Assembly: GCA_023430465.1 (NCBI GenBank)
Contig: JAEZAM010000074.1
Span: forward strand, 1 to 27,349
From: Bacteroidota bacterium
GTDB taxonomy: Bacteria > Bacteroidota > Bacteroidia > Chitinophagales > Chitinophagaceae
Length of the DNA stretch: 27,349 nt
Direction of reading: 5' to 3'
A program made the position numbers and the translations under genes. The notes beneath the pieces are model-generated. The model was given only the letters and a program-made list of their open reading frames with translations, made no database searches and was not told where the DNA came from. This document shows, one piece after another, positions 5,499-14,629 of the stretch; position 1 is the stretch's first letter; each line of letters begins with the position of its first letter.

Positions 5499-7901
5499 AT
5501 GGAAGAACAGATCAACAATCCCAAGGGAGAGCTCTGGAGCCTCAGTGTGAAAGATCTCTTTTATAAGTACGTCCGATTTCTCCCTTTATTCCTCCTTTCT
5601 GTCGCTGTTGCCCTGCTGATCGCATTCGCCTATCTGCGATATGCCACCCGCGTATACAGTTCACTGGGCACCATGCTTATCAAAAGCGAGCAGCCATCCA
5701 GCCGGACCGATAAGGTGGAAGAGATCATCACCGGTAGCAACCGCTCTCAAAGCATTCAGAATGAGATTGAGATACTCAAATCGCGGCCACTGATGACCCG
5801 CGTGGTGAAAAAGCTCAATCTGCAGTTTTCATACACCGCCAAGGGGAATATCAAAGACTTCAACGTCTATAACCAGGGCCCCTTTCTCGCACAGGCCATC
5901 AGTCTTGTAAACCCGGAGAATTCTTTCCGGATGAACATCAAGTTCGTCAGCGATAACCAATTCAGGATAGATGACGGAAGCAAGCTGTTCAGTTTCGATG
6001 AGGTGTTTTCCAACAAAGCGGGCACATTCAAGCTTGTAAAGAACGGTGCAGTCACCATAGGTACGGACTACACGCTCACCTGGCAGCATGCTGAAGCCGT
6101 TGCGGCAGATCTCATCACCAATCTGAAGGTGCAGCCAAAGACACCCGGAACGGGAATCGTTTCCGTGAGCCTGCAGGCAACCAATCCGCAGATGGCCGCT
6201 GATATCGTCAACAACCTGATGATTCAGTATGACTCCCTCACCATCGAACAAAACAATTTCTCCACCGATCAGATGCTCGGCTTTATCGACAGCCGGCTTG
6301 AAAATCTCCGCGGTGAGGTCGACAGTATACAGGCCATCTTCCTTGCATACCAGCAAAAAAATAACCTGGTCAACGTTGAGCTGCAATCCAGTGAGTACTT
6401 CAACAAAATGGGCGAAGCCGATAAACTGATCGGTGAGCAACAACTCCGGTTAAATGTCGCCGGACTTATTGGCGATTATCTGCGCGATAAAAAAAATAAA
6501 TTCTCCAGCATCAATGTCGTCCCCTCGTCCCTCGGCCTGGAGGATCTTACGCTCAATGAACTTGTAAGTGGCTACAACCGCGCGCAACTGGAACGGCAGG
6601 CGCTGCTTGATGCGAATATCCCGGAAGACAACCCTGCAGTTAAACAGGCAGAGGGGATGATCGAGAAGCAACGGCAGAGTGTTCTGGAGAACATCAATAA
6701 CATTAAGGCATCGCTTTCATCAACGATCGGCACACTCAAACGGACCTCCTCCAGTCAGCAAAGCGAATTGCAGGCCCTGCCATTCAAGCTGAAAGAGTAT
6801 GTTGAAATACAACGCCAGGTAAATACAAAACTGGCGCTTTACAATCTTCTTGAAGGCAAGCGCGAGGAAGCAGCCATCACAAGAGCGTCCACAATTTCCA
6901 ATTCCAGCATCATCGACCGGGCTACGCCTTCCAAAACACCATTGAAGCCCAATAAGCGTGCGATCCAGATCCTCGCAATTCTTGTGGGTCTCGGTTTGCC
7001 GGCCTTGATCATTTTCCTTGGTGAAGTACTGAATGATAAGATCAGCACCCGGTTCGACATTGAGCGCATCACTGGTGCGCCCATCATGGGAGAGATAGGT
7101 CATTCCTATTCTGATAAAGTGCTTATCGTAAACAAGACCTCCCGAAGCATGGTGGCCGAGCAGTTCAGGATCATCCGTTCCAACCTGCAATATGTACTCA
7201 ATAAGAATGAAAAGCCGGTGATCATGGTCACCTCTTCGTACAGCGGGGAAGGAAAATCGTTTGTAAGTACAAATATGGGAGCGGTGCTTGCCCTGACCGG
7301 TAAGAAAACTGTCGTGCTCGAGTTTGACATCCGTAAGCCAAAAGTTCTTTCAGGACTCGGCATGTCACGCAAGCCGGGTATGTCGAACTTCCTGGTAGGT
7401 AAAGCAGAGCTGAAAGACCTCGTGATCCCCGTACCGGATATTGAAAATCTTTGGGTGCTCCCTTGCGGACCCATACCGCCAAACCCTTCCGAGTTGCTCC
7501 TCGATGGTAAAGTGAACGAGATCTTTGAATGGCTGGAGCAAAACTTCGATGTGGTCATTGTAGATACCGCTCCCGTCGGCATGGTAAGTGATGCCATGAC
7601 CCTGGGTAAATATGCCGATTGTACATTGTATCTCGTGCGCCAGGGCCATACATTCAAGAAGCAGGTCGCGCTGATCGATGAATTATACCGTGATAACAAA
7701 CTACCGAAGGTATCGATCGTCATCAATGATGTGAAGGTCAAGCCAGGCTATGGCTACTATGGATATGGCCGTTATGGCTATGGTTACGGTTATGGCCAGG
7801 GCAGCAGCAGCTACTATGAAGAAGAAAACCCGCCGCAAGGTATGGTTGAACGCTTCCTGCAGAAGCTCAGCTTCCGCAAAATCTTCGGAAAGAAAAAATA
7901 A
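5499..7901 (+). CDS. Wzc-like polysaccharide co-polymerase and tyrosine autokinase
   Basis: An 800-residue inner-membrane protein that controls chain length and couples assembly to the export channel. A Wzz-type domain follows TM1 (about 27-46), with a long periplasmic region containing coiled-coil-like stretches; TM2 is at about 488-510. The cytoplasmic BY-kinase domain has Walker A SSYSGEGKS (579-587), Walker A' VVLEFDIRKPK (Asp610) and Walker B VVIVDTAP (685-692). The C-terminus holds a tyrosine cluster, YGYYGYGRYGYGYGYG at 751-766 plus YY at 772-773 (ten tyrosines), the usual autophosphorylation site, and then a basic tail ending KKK. A matching phosphatase (Wzb or PHP type) is not in the window. 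Confidence 0.95.
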   Translation: MEEQINNPKGELWSLSVKDLFYKYVRFLPLFLLSVAVALLIAFAYLRYATRVYSSLGTMLIKSEQPSSRTDKVEEIITGSNRSQSIQNEIEILKSRPLMTRVVKKLNLQFSYTAKGNIKDFNVYNQGPFLAQAISLVNPENSFRMNIKFVSDNQFRIDDGSKLFSFDEVFSNKAGTFKLVKNGAVTIGTDYTLTWQHAEAVAADLITNLKVQPKTPGTGIVSVSLQATNPQMAADIVNNLMIQYDSLTIEQNNFSTDQMLGFIDSRLENLRGEVDSIQAIFLAYQQKNNLVNVELQSSEYFNKMGEADKLIGEQQLRLNVAGLIGDYLRDKKNKFSSINVVPSSLGLEDLTLNELVSGYNRAQLERQALLDANIPEDNPAVKQAEGMIEKQRQSVLENINNIKASLSSTIGTLKRTSSSQQSELQALPFKLKEYVEIQRQVNTKLALYNLLEGKREEAAITRASTISNSSIIDRATPSKTPLKPNKRAIQILAILVGLGLPALIIFLGEVLNDKISTRFDIERITGAPIMGEIGHSYSDKVLIVNKTSRSMVAEQFRIIRSNLQYVLNKNEKPVIMVTSSYSGEGKSFVSTNMGAVLALTGKKTVVLEFDIRKPKVLSGLGMSRKPGMSNFLVGKAELKDLVIPVPDIENLWVLPCGPIPPNPSELLLDGKVNEIFEWLEQNFDVVIVDTAPVGMVSDAMTLGKYADCTLYLVRQGHTFKKQVALIDELYRDNKLPKVSIVINDVKVKPGYGYYGYGRYGYGYGYGQGSSSYYEEENPPQGMVERFLQKLSFRKIFGKKK

Positions 7902-7918
7902 CAATACAGCCTTATCTC

Positions 7919-8872
7919 ATGCGAATTTTAGTTACCGGTGGTGCTGGTTTTATCGGTTCCAACCTTGTAGAATCCCTGTTGAATGACGAACGGGTAAGTT
8001 TGGTCCGTGTTCTCGACAACCTCGCAACCGGCTCCAGAGAAAATATCAAATCATTCAGTTCAAATCCGCGTTTTGAATTTCTTGAAGGCGATATCCGTAA
8101 TTACGACACTTGTCTGCGCGCCTGTGACTCAATACAGTTGATCTCCCACCAGGCGGCGCTTGGTTCGGTTCCACGCTCCATCGCTGATCCGCTCACCACC
8201 AATGATGTCAATATCACCGGTACGCTAAACATCTTTACCGCCGCCAAAGAGAAGGGGGTCAAACGTGTAGTGTATGCCGCAAGTTCCTCTACGTATGGTG
8301 ATCATCCCGGGCTACCCAAGGTAGAAGATGTGATCGGCCGGCCCCTTTCACCTTACGCGGTAACAAAATTTGTGAATGAGCTTTATGCACAGGTGTACAG
8401 CAACCTGTACAACCTGGAGTTCGTAGGTCTTCGCTATTTCAACATATTTGGCCCGAGGCAGAACCCGGCCGGACCATACGCTGCGGTGATACCGTTATTC
8501 GCTGAAGCCATCCTGAGTGGCAAGGCACCGGTTATCAACGGCGATGGTAGCCATAGCCGCGACTTTACTTATGTTGATAATGCAGTCCGTGCAAATATCC
8601 TCTCCCTGTTCACCGACAATACTTCTGCACTTAATACCGTTTATAATATCGCCTGTGGTCAACAGACCTCCCTGCTTGAGTTGTTCAACCATCTCAAAGC
8701 TGAAGCAGGCAGCTCACTTGAGCCCGTCCACGGTCCCGAACGCCGGGGCGACGTGAAGCACAGCCTTGCAGACATTTCCAAGGCGTCTCAATTGCTGGGG
8801 TATACCCCGGCAGTGACAGTGGAAGCGGGAATGAAAAAAACATTTGAGTGGTATAAAAACAACCGAAGCTGA
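7919..8872 (+). CDS. UDP-N-acetylglucosamine 4-epimerase (WbpP/TviC-like)
   Basis: An extended short-chain dehydrogenase of 317 residues that most likely interconverts UDP-GlcNAc and UDP-GalNAc (or their uronic acids) using bound NAD. The Rossmann motif is GGAGFIGS (7-14), the catalytic residues are Ser in YAASSSTYG (119-127) and Tyr146/Lys150 in SPYAVTK. The blocks SHQAALGSVPRSIADP and SSTYGDHPGLPKVED are close to those I know from WbpP and TviC, which favours HexNAc over plain hexose substrates. It starts 17 bases after the Wzc-like gene and ends 3 bases before rfbB. A generic GalE-like epimerase is the alternative. Confidence 0.85.
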   Translation: MRILVTGGAGFIGSNLVESLLNDERVSLVRVLDNLATGSRENIKSFSSNPRFEFLEGDIRNYDTCLRACDSIQLISHQAALGSVPRSIADPLTTNDVNITGTLNIFTAAKEKGVKRVVYAASSSTYGDHPGLPKVEDVIGRPLSPYAVTKFVNELYAQVYSNLYNLEFVGLRYFNIFGPRQNPAGPYAAVIPLFAEAILSGKAPVINGDGSHSRDFTYVDNAVRANILSLFTDNTSALNTVYNIACGQQTSLLELFNHLKAEAGSSLEPVHGPERRGDVKHSLADISKASQLLGYTPAVTVEAGMKKTFEWYKNNRS

Positions 8873-8875
8873 TTT

Positions 8876-9931
8876 ATGGGTAAAACAATTCTTATCACCG
8901 GTGGCGCTGGCTTTATCGGCTCACATTTGGTGCGACTTTTCGTCAACACCTATCCGGATTATCGCATCATCAACCTTGATGCACTGACCTATGCGGGCAA
9001 TCTCGAGAATCTGCGCGATATAGAGAATGAACCGAATTATGAATTCGTAAAGGCGGACATCCTCGACGCATCTGCCCTGAAAAATGTGTTTGAAAAATAT
9101 AACCCGGATGGCGTCATTCACCTGGCTGCAGAAAGTCATGTAGACCGGTCCATCCTTTCGCCGCTTGATTTTGTTTATACAAATGTCATCGGCACCGTTA
9201 ACCTGCTCAATGCGGCCAAAGAATTGTGGAAAGGCAATTTCGAAGGAAAGCGGTTCCACCACGTCTCTACCGATGAAGTATACGGGGCACTGGGAGATAC
9301 AGGTTTCTTTACCGAAACAACCCGCTACGATCCACATTCACCCTACAGTGCATCCAAGGCAGCTTCAGACCATTTCGTTCGTGCCTATGGTGACACCTAT
9401 GATCTCCCGATTGTGGTTACCAATTGCAGCAATAACTACGGCCCGAATCATTTCCCCGAAAAACTGATTCCGCTCTTCATCAATAACGTTATCCAGAAAA
9501 AACCTCTGCCTGTCTATGGCGATGGACTCTATACCCGCGACTGGCTTTTTGTAAAAGATCATGCGCGTGCAATCGACGTGGTATTTCATAAGGGGAAAAA
9601 CAACGGCACCTATAATGTCGGCGGATTCAACGAGTGGAAAAACATTGACCTGGTAAAATTGCTTTGTAAATTGATGGACGAAAAGCTGGGCAACACACCC
9701 GGCACCAGTGAGGGATTGATCACTTACGTGAAGGACAGGCCCGGCCATGATCGGAGATACGCCATTGATGCCACGAAGATCAGCGAAGAGCTGGGATGGA
9801 AACCAAGCGTAACCTTTGAAGAAGGGCTGGCGCTTACGATCGACTGGTATCTGTCCAATAAAGAATGGCTGCAACAGGTAACGAGCGGTGAATACATGAA
9901 CTATTACAACCGCCAATACGAAAAAGCATAA
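8876..9931 (+). CDS. rfbB: dTDP-glucose 4,6-dehydratase
   Basis: This 351-residue NAD-dependent dehydratase converts dTDP-glucose to dTDP-4-keto-6-deoxyglucose, the branch point for rhamnose and many deoxy- or aminosugars. Visible features are GGAGFIGSH (9-17), the family-specific STDEVYG (131-137) with the catalytic Thr/Asp/Glu, and Tyr157/Lys161 in YSASKAASDHF. The block NNYGPNHFPEKLIPLFI is typical of RmlB. Length is normal. It sits 3 bases after the epimerase and 24 before rfbA, its pathway partner. The rfbC and rfbD genes expected for rhamnose are not adjacent. Confidence 0.95.
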   Translation: MGKTILITGGAGFIGSHLVRLFVNTYPDYRIINLDALTYAGNLENLRDIENEPNYEFVKADILDASALKNVFEKYNPDGVIHLAAESHVDRSILSPLDFVYTNVIGTVNLLNAAKELWKGNFEGKRFHHVSTDEVYGALGDTGFFTETTRYDPHSPYSASKAASDHFVRAYGDTYDLPIVVTNCSNNYGPNHFPEKLIPLFINNVIQKKPLPVYGDGLYTRDWLFVKDHARAIDVVFHKGKNNGTYNVGGFNEWKNIDLVKLLCKLMDEKLGNTPGTSEGLITYVKDRPGHDRRYAIDATKISEELGWKPSVTFEEGLALTIDWYLSNKEWLQQVTSGEYMNYYNRQYEKA

Positions 9932-9955
9932 CCAACAACTCCTTAATACATCCCG

Positions 9956-10834
9956 ATGAAAGGAATCATACTGGCCGGCGGCAGCGGCACCAGGCTTTAC
10001 CCGATCACGAAAGCGATCTCGAAACAACTGATGCCTATCTACGACAAGCCGATGATCTATTACCCCTTGTCCATCCTCATGATGGCCGGCATCAGGGAAG
10101 TGCTGATCATCACCACACCCGAAGATAATCCTGCATTCAAACGACTGCTCGGTGATGGCAGCCAGCTCGGCTGCCGTTTCGAATTCGCGGTGCAGGAGGT
10201 TCCGAACGGTCTTGCTCAGGCATTCGTGATAGGAGAGCAGTTTATCGGAAATGATAAAGTCGCCCTGATCCTCGGGGATAACATCTTCTACGGGGCGGGC
10301 ATCGGACAGTTACTCCGATCTTTGAATGATATAGATGGGGGCTATGTTTTTGCCTACGAGGTACATGATCCCGAGCGTTATGGAGTGGTGGAGTTTGACC
10401 AGGATATGAAGGCAATTTCGATTGAGGAAAAGCCACTGCAGCCGAAATCCAACTATGCTGTACCAGGGCTTTACTTTTATGATAACCAGGTGGTGGAGAT
10501 CGCAAAAAACCTGAAGCCATCACCACGCGGCGAATACGAGATCACCGATGTGAACAGGGTATATCTTGAGAAAAATGAACTCAAAGTCGCGATCATGGGG
10601 CGGGGCACAGCATGGCTGGATACCGGCACCTTTGAATCTCTTAGCGATGCCAGTGAATTTGTACGTGTGATCGAAAAAAGACAGGCTACCAAAATTGGTT
10701 GCATTGAAGAGATCGCTTACCGCAACGGGTTTATTTCCAAAGAACAGTTACTTGGTATTGCCGAAACGCTGAAGAAAAGCGGTTACGGTGAATACCTGCT
10801 GAAGGTAGTATCGCGGGATCCTGTTAGAAAATAA
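9956..10834 (+). CDS. rfbA: Glucose-1-phosphate thymidylyltransferase
   Basis: This 292-residue nucleotidyltransferase joins glucose-1-phosphate and dTTP to give dTDP-glucose, feeding the RfbB enzyme encoded upstream. The N-terminal signature GGSGTRLYPIT (8-18) and SKQLMPIYDKPMIYYPLS are classic RmlA motifs; LILGDNIFYG carries the metal-binding Asp, and EEKP and GTAWLDTGT follow. Length matches the long, allosterically controlled RmlA form. The ATG at 9956 lies 24 bases after rfbB. Confidence 0.96.
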   Translation: MKGIILAGGSGTRLYPITKAISKQLMPIYDKPMIYYPLSILMMAGIREVLIITTPEDNPAFKRLLGDGSQLGCRFEFAVQEVPNGLAQAFVIGEQFIGNDKVALILGDNIFYGAGIGQLLRSLNDIDGGYVFAYEVHDPERYGVVEFDQDMKAISIEEKPLQPKSNYAVPGLYFYDNQVVEIAKNLKPSPRGEYEITDVNRVYLEKNELKVAIMGRGTAWLDTGTFESLSDASEFVRVIEKRQATKIGCIEEIAYRNGFISKEQLLGIAETLKKSGYGEYLLKVVSRDPVRK

Positions 10835-10893
10835 CGGACATTTTTTTATCCATGAAACCATTGCCTGTATAAACCGGCACCAACAGACACTAC

Positions 10894-12129
10894 GTGTGGC
10901 GTAACAAGACCGTATACATTTACTTTCTTACGTACTTTTTCAATGCGGCTGTCTCCTTCGGAGGGGTGGCGCTGATCACTCACTATCTCGATGCGCCGGA
11001 CTATGGTATCATCAATCTTTATAGTGGTATTATCATTCTCCTGATGCCTTTCATCAGTGGAGGAACATTGTACCCGATGTCCGTGGCATATTTCAAAAAT
11101 CCGGCAGACCAGTTCAGCCAGTTCTTCACCCATTCGCAGGTGATACCGGTGATCAGCCTGAGTTTTTTTACGTTGATCTGCCTGCTTTTCCAGGGGCCTA
11201 TCAGCAGCTACCTCGGTGTTGCGCCCGAATGGGTATGGATATTACCCCTCACCACATGGCTCGTGATGCTCAATGAGATCATCATGATGATGGCGAGAAA
11301 CAGGAACCAGGCGATCCAGTTCGCGATATTTTCAGCCGGCAAGAATTTACTCGAGATATCACTCACCGTGCTGTTCGTGATCGGTCTCAGGCAGGGACTG
11401 GAGGGCCGATTGGCCTCCGCCGCCATCGCTCCTGCATTCTTTGCGATATTCTCTGTCTATATCTTTTTCCGGTGGAAACTTATCAGGAGTGGGATCGACT
11501 GGAAACAGGTCAGAAACATCTTATTGCTAAGCCTGCCATTTGTCTTCGAAAGACTGGCACTTTTTGTCCTGGGTAATTCTGATCGCTATTTCATCAATGA
11601 ATACGACCCGCTCCAAAAAACAGGGGTTGGATATTACGGACTCGGCAGCCAGCTAGCAACCACGATCAACCTGGTGATACTCTCCATGACCAGCGCTTAC
11701 CATCCTTACCTGTTCAAGCGACTGGCAGAAGGATTCAAAGGTGCGATCCATCGGTCTACGGTATATTTTATCATAGCCTGCGCAGTAGCGGTAGGGGGCC
11801 TGTTCATCGCTACGCCCTTTGTATTCAGTTGGTTCATTTCGCCAGAATACCAGCCGGCTCAAAAATTTGTGTATTTATTAAGCACCGGTTATTTCATGTG
11901 GGGCGTCTATAATGCGATGTTGGGTTATCTTTTATATACAGAAAAGAATCGCCAGATATTTTATATCTCGCTTATCGGTATGATCGCCAGCATAACGCTG
12001 AACTTCCTTATCGTACCGCGGCTGGGGGCCTTTGGCGCAGCAATCACCAGCATCATCACCTATTCGATCATGGCGCTGACCTGCTTCCTGTTCGTGAGAA
12101 AGTATTTTTTAAAGAAGGCAACCATTTGA
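10894..12129 (+). CDS. Wzx-type polysaccharide flippase (MOP superfamily)
   Basis: A 411-residue inner-membrane protein with about twelve hydrophobic segments spread along its whole length, basic loops between them and a basic C-terminus (FVRKYFLKK). It fits the Polysacc_synt/MOP family that moves lipid-linked repeat units to the periplasmic face. The start is a GTG at 10894; an upstream ATG at 10852 is followed by an in-frame stop, so it cannot be used. The stop overlaps the next start (att-tga-aaa with TTG at 12126), which suggests translational coupling to the secreted protein encoded next. The assignment rests on topology, length and context, since this family is weakly conserved. Confidence 0.85.
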   Translation: MWRNKTVYIYFLTYFFNAAVSFGGVALITHYLDAPDYGIINLYSGIIILLMPFISGGTLYPMSVAYFKNPADQFSQFFTHSQVIPVISLSFFTLICLLFQGPISSYLGVAPEWVWILPLTTWLVMLNEIIMMMARNRNQAIQFAIFSAGKNLLEISLTVLFVIGLRQGLEGRLASAAIAPAFFAIFSVYIFFRWKLIRSGIDWKQVRNILLLSLPFVFERLALFVLGNSDRYFINEYDPLQKTGVGYYGLGSQLATTINLVILSMTSAYHPYLFKRLAEGFKGAIHRSTVYFIIACAVAVGGLFIATPFVFSWFISPEYQPAQKFVYLLSTGYFMWGVYNAMLGYLLYTEKNRQIFYISLIGMIASITLNFLIVPRLGAFGAAITSIITYSIMALTCFLFVRKYFLKKATI

Positions 12130-14600
12130 AAAGTCCGTTTCAAATATTGATCTCCCGGCACGCAGCGATCATCTATGGCCTGATCCTCCTGTTGTACACC
12201 ACGAGCATCCAGGCCCAGCAGACCCTCCCTCTTTATGCCCCGGCAGACAGCAGGGAACTGATGGAAACCATTGAACATCTCAGACCACAACTTGAGCGGG
12301 CATCTGTCAGGCTCCAGGTAACCAACCCGGGAAACTTTCAGGGGAGAGGTGTGCAGCTAACCTATACCGGCGCCACAAAAGCCCAGCGTTCCTATCTCAA
12401 ATCCGCAGGTAAGGAAGCAGTCGCAATTACAGCAAACGGTAAGTCGGTGATCATCGCTGGAAATTCAGTGGCTGCGCTTAGTCATGGGCTCTTTATCTAC
12501 CTGGAGAAACTTGGGTTCCGGTTTTATTTCCCGCACCCCGACTGGTATACCATACCATCATCTGTTCAACTCTATCCCAGCTTCAGTTATGTTGGTGAGC
12601 CTTCCTTTGAACACCGCAGGATTTGGTATGGCTATGGCACCGGGTCGCCGGTCGCAGATAAAAATTATGCACTCTGGTTTGCTGCCAACCGCCTGGGGAG
12701 TTCGTTGAATGCGGTGATCGGGCATGCCTATGATGATATAGTCAATCGGAACAAAGAGGCTTTTCTATCTCACCCGGAATGGTTCTATCCCCGCCCACCA
12801 AAAGGCACCATACCGGAAGATCCAAAATTTGATCTCGCAAATGAGGAACTGATCCAGTTTATCACAAATGATGTATTGAAAAGGCTTGAGGCAGCAAAAC
12901 GAGCCGGGAAGCCACTTCAGATGATCAGCCTTTGTCCTTCTGACGGACCAGGTACCTGCAATACAGGCGCCTGTCAGAAACTTGGCACTATCAGCGACCG
13001 CGTGTACTACCTGATCAATCGCGTGGCAAAGGTTGTCAGACAAAAATACCCGAGTACCTGGATCAGCGGGATGGCGTATGGAGAATATTCCGACGCGCCA
13101 ACCTACAAACTGGAGCCCAACACATTTGTCAGCATCGCCACTGCCTTCAACCCGACAAAGCATTCAACCACGGGCCTGATCCGGGAATGGAGCCGTAAAG
13201 CCGGCCGTGTTGGGATGTATGATTATCTGGGGCTTTATGTCTGGGATTTCGATCTTCCCGGAAAGAGCCAGGCTAGCCAGTTTCAAAAAGTAACAACTGC
13301 CGTAAAAGAATTTCATAAGCTTGGTGCAAAAGGATATGATGCCGAAACAAACCCGGGGTCTGTGATCAACGGCCTGGGCCACTACGTCGTTGCGCGCCAA
13401 CTGTGGGACGTGAAGACCAATATCAGCTCAGCCCGCGAAGAGTTTTTCAATCATTCATTTGGGAAATCGGCTTCAATGATGCAGGAACTTTGGAAAGAAT
13501 GGCAATCTTATCCATATGACCTGGTCACCGATAGCGATCTGGCCGAATGGATCGACCTTGTAGACGAAGCAGGTGAACGGGAAAAAGATGCAGCCGTTCA
13601 GCGCAGGCTGGATCATATCCGCGTTTATCTCCATTATCTTTTTCTCTATAATACCTACCGCAAGTCGAACAGCGATAAGGACCTGGTGGAACTGCTCACC
13701 TATGGCTACAACACCATGGATTTTGGTGCTATCTCAGGATACCCCGCTTTGTTTGTGTTGGGGCAAAAGACATCAATAGAAGGTCTGAAGTTCAACGATC
13801 CGAATGCACGCTACAAAAAACAGGTCCGTTCTTACAGCCAGTTATCCCAGGTGAGCAAACTGGTAGCAGCAGACAGGAAATCGCTCGTAAAAAAAGAACG
13901 ACTCCAGGCAGTGGCACTCGGAACGCAATTCGGAAAAGCTCCCGCGAATAAAATTTCTGCAAGCCCGGCAAACACAAAGGTCAGGGGGACAACTGCCTAC
14001 ATGGGTCCGCATAATTTCATCATGGAATTGAATACCATCGGCAAAGCAAATTTCCTGCAGCTATACGGCGGTATGGTAGAAGGAGGCGGAGTCGGCAGAC
14101 CAATTACGGTAAATGTATATTCCTATACAGGAAGCGATCCCGGCACAGCTACACCGCTGCTTACATATGAGTACACTAAAGTGAAAGACACGCAACGTAT
14201 CTCCCTGGAAAAATTGCCCAAAGGAGTATACCTCGTGACAGTGGATGACCCAATGAAGAAATTCTCCCTGGATTTCGCAACACCAATCAACTACGCCGTT
14301 CTTGCAGATGCGCAACATCGGTTGAACGCCTATAGCCTACAACTGGGATTCTATGTACCAAGAGGCACAAAAAAATTCAGGATATTCAAGCAACTGGAAC
14401 TCAAACTTACATCACCAACCGGCCGTGTGATTGATGATAAGGACAGGAATAACCGCGAGCTCGAGATAATGGTGAACAATGGGGAAGAAGGCGTCTGGAT
14501 CATTAACTTCATGTCGGCTGGCCTTCACCTTGAAGGAATTCCGGGACTGGTCTCTTCAGATCCACTCCGGATGCTGACGCCGGCAAATTACCTGAAATAA
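12126..14600 (+). CDS. Secreted DUF4838-like putative glycoside hydrolase
   Basis: An 824-residue exported protein. Residues 1-30 form a signal peptide ending SIQA before QQ, so it is periplasmic or secreted. An N-terminal segment to about residue 145, including LEKLGFRFYFPHPDWYTIP (126-144), resembles the GH67/GH20-type accessory domain of DUF4838 proteins. The central barrel-like region carries HPEWF (216-220) and a cysteine-containing block SLCPSDGPGTCNTGAC (268-283). The C-terminal third looks beta-rich. DUF4838 proteins are thought to be glycosidases of the alpha-glucuronidase or hexosaminidase type, but the substrate is unknown. The TTG start overlaps the flippase stop by four bases; no nearby in-frame ATG would keep the signal peptide. 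It may trim, edit or degrade the polymer. Confidence 0.65.
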   Translation: MKSPFQILISRHAAIIYGLILLLYTTSIQAQQTLPLYAPADSRELMETIEHLRPQLERASVRLQVTNPGNFQGRGVQLTYTGATKAQRSYLKSAGKEAVAITANGKSVIIAGNSVAALSHGLFIYLEKLGFRFYFPHPDWYTIPSSVQLYPSFSYVGEPSFEHRRIWYGYGTGSPVADKNYALWFAANRLGSSLNAVIGHAYDDIVNRNKEAFLSHPEWFYPRPPKGTIPEDPKFDLANEELIQFITNDVLKRLEAAKRAGKPLQMISLCPSDGPGTCNTGACQKLGTISDRVYYLINRVAKVVRQKYPSTWISGMAYGEYSDAPTYKLEPNTFVSIATAFNPTKHSTTGLIREWSRKAGRVGMYDYLGLYVWDFDLPGKSQASQFQKVTTAVKEFHKLGAKGYDAETNPGSVINGLGHYVVARQLWDVKTNISSAREEFFNHSFGKSASMMQELWKEWQSYPYDLVTDSDLAEWIDLVDEAGEREKDAAVQRRLDHIRVYLHYLFLYNTYRKSNSDKDLVELLTYGYNTMDFGAISGYPALFVLGQKTSIEGLKFNDPNARYKKQVRSYSQLSQVSKLVAADRKSLVKKERLQAVALGTQFGKAPANKISASPANTKVRGTTAYMGPHNFIMELNTIGKANFLQLYGGMVEGGGVGRPITVNVYSYTGSDPGTATPLLTYEYTKVKDTQRISLEKLPKGVYLVTVDDPMKKFSLDFATPINYAVLADAQHRLNAYSLQLGFYVPRGTKKFRIFKQLELKLTSPTGRVIDDKDRNNRELEIMVNNGEEGVWIINFMSAGLHLEGIPGLVSSDPLRMLTPANYLK

Positions 14601-14629
14601 AAAGAACCAAATCAAAATCGATATCCATA

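Noticed and set aside
5829..6443. 204-codon minus-strand frame within the Wzc-like gene
   Set aside because: Shadow of the conserved Wzz region; no domain and no start signal.
7106..7741. 211-codon minus-strand frame opposite the BY-kinase domain
   Set aside because: Serine- and threonine-rich translation typical of an antisense shadow; the plus strand has intact kinase motifs.
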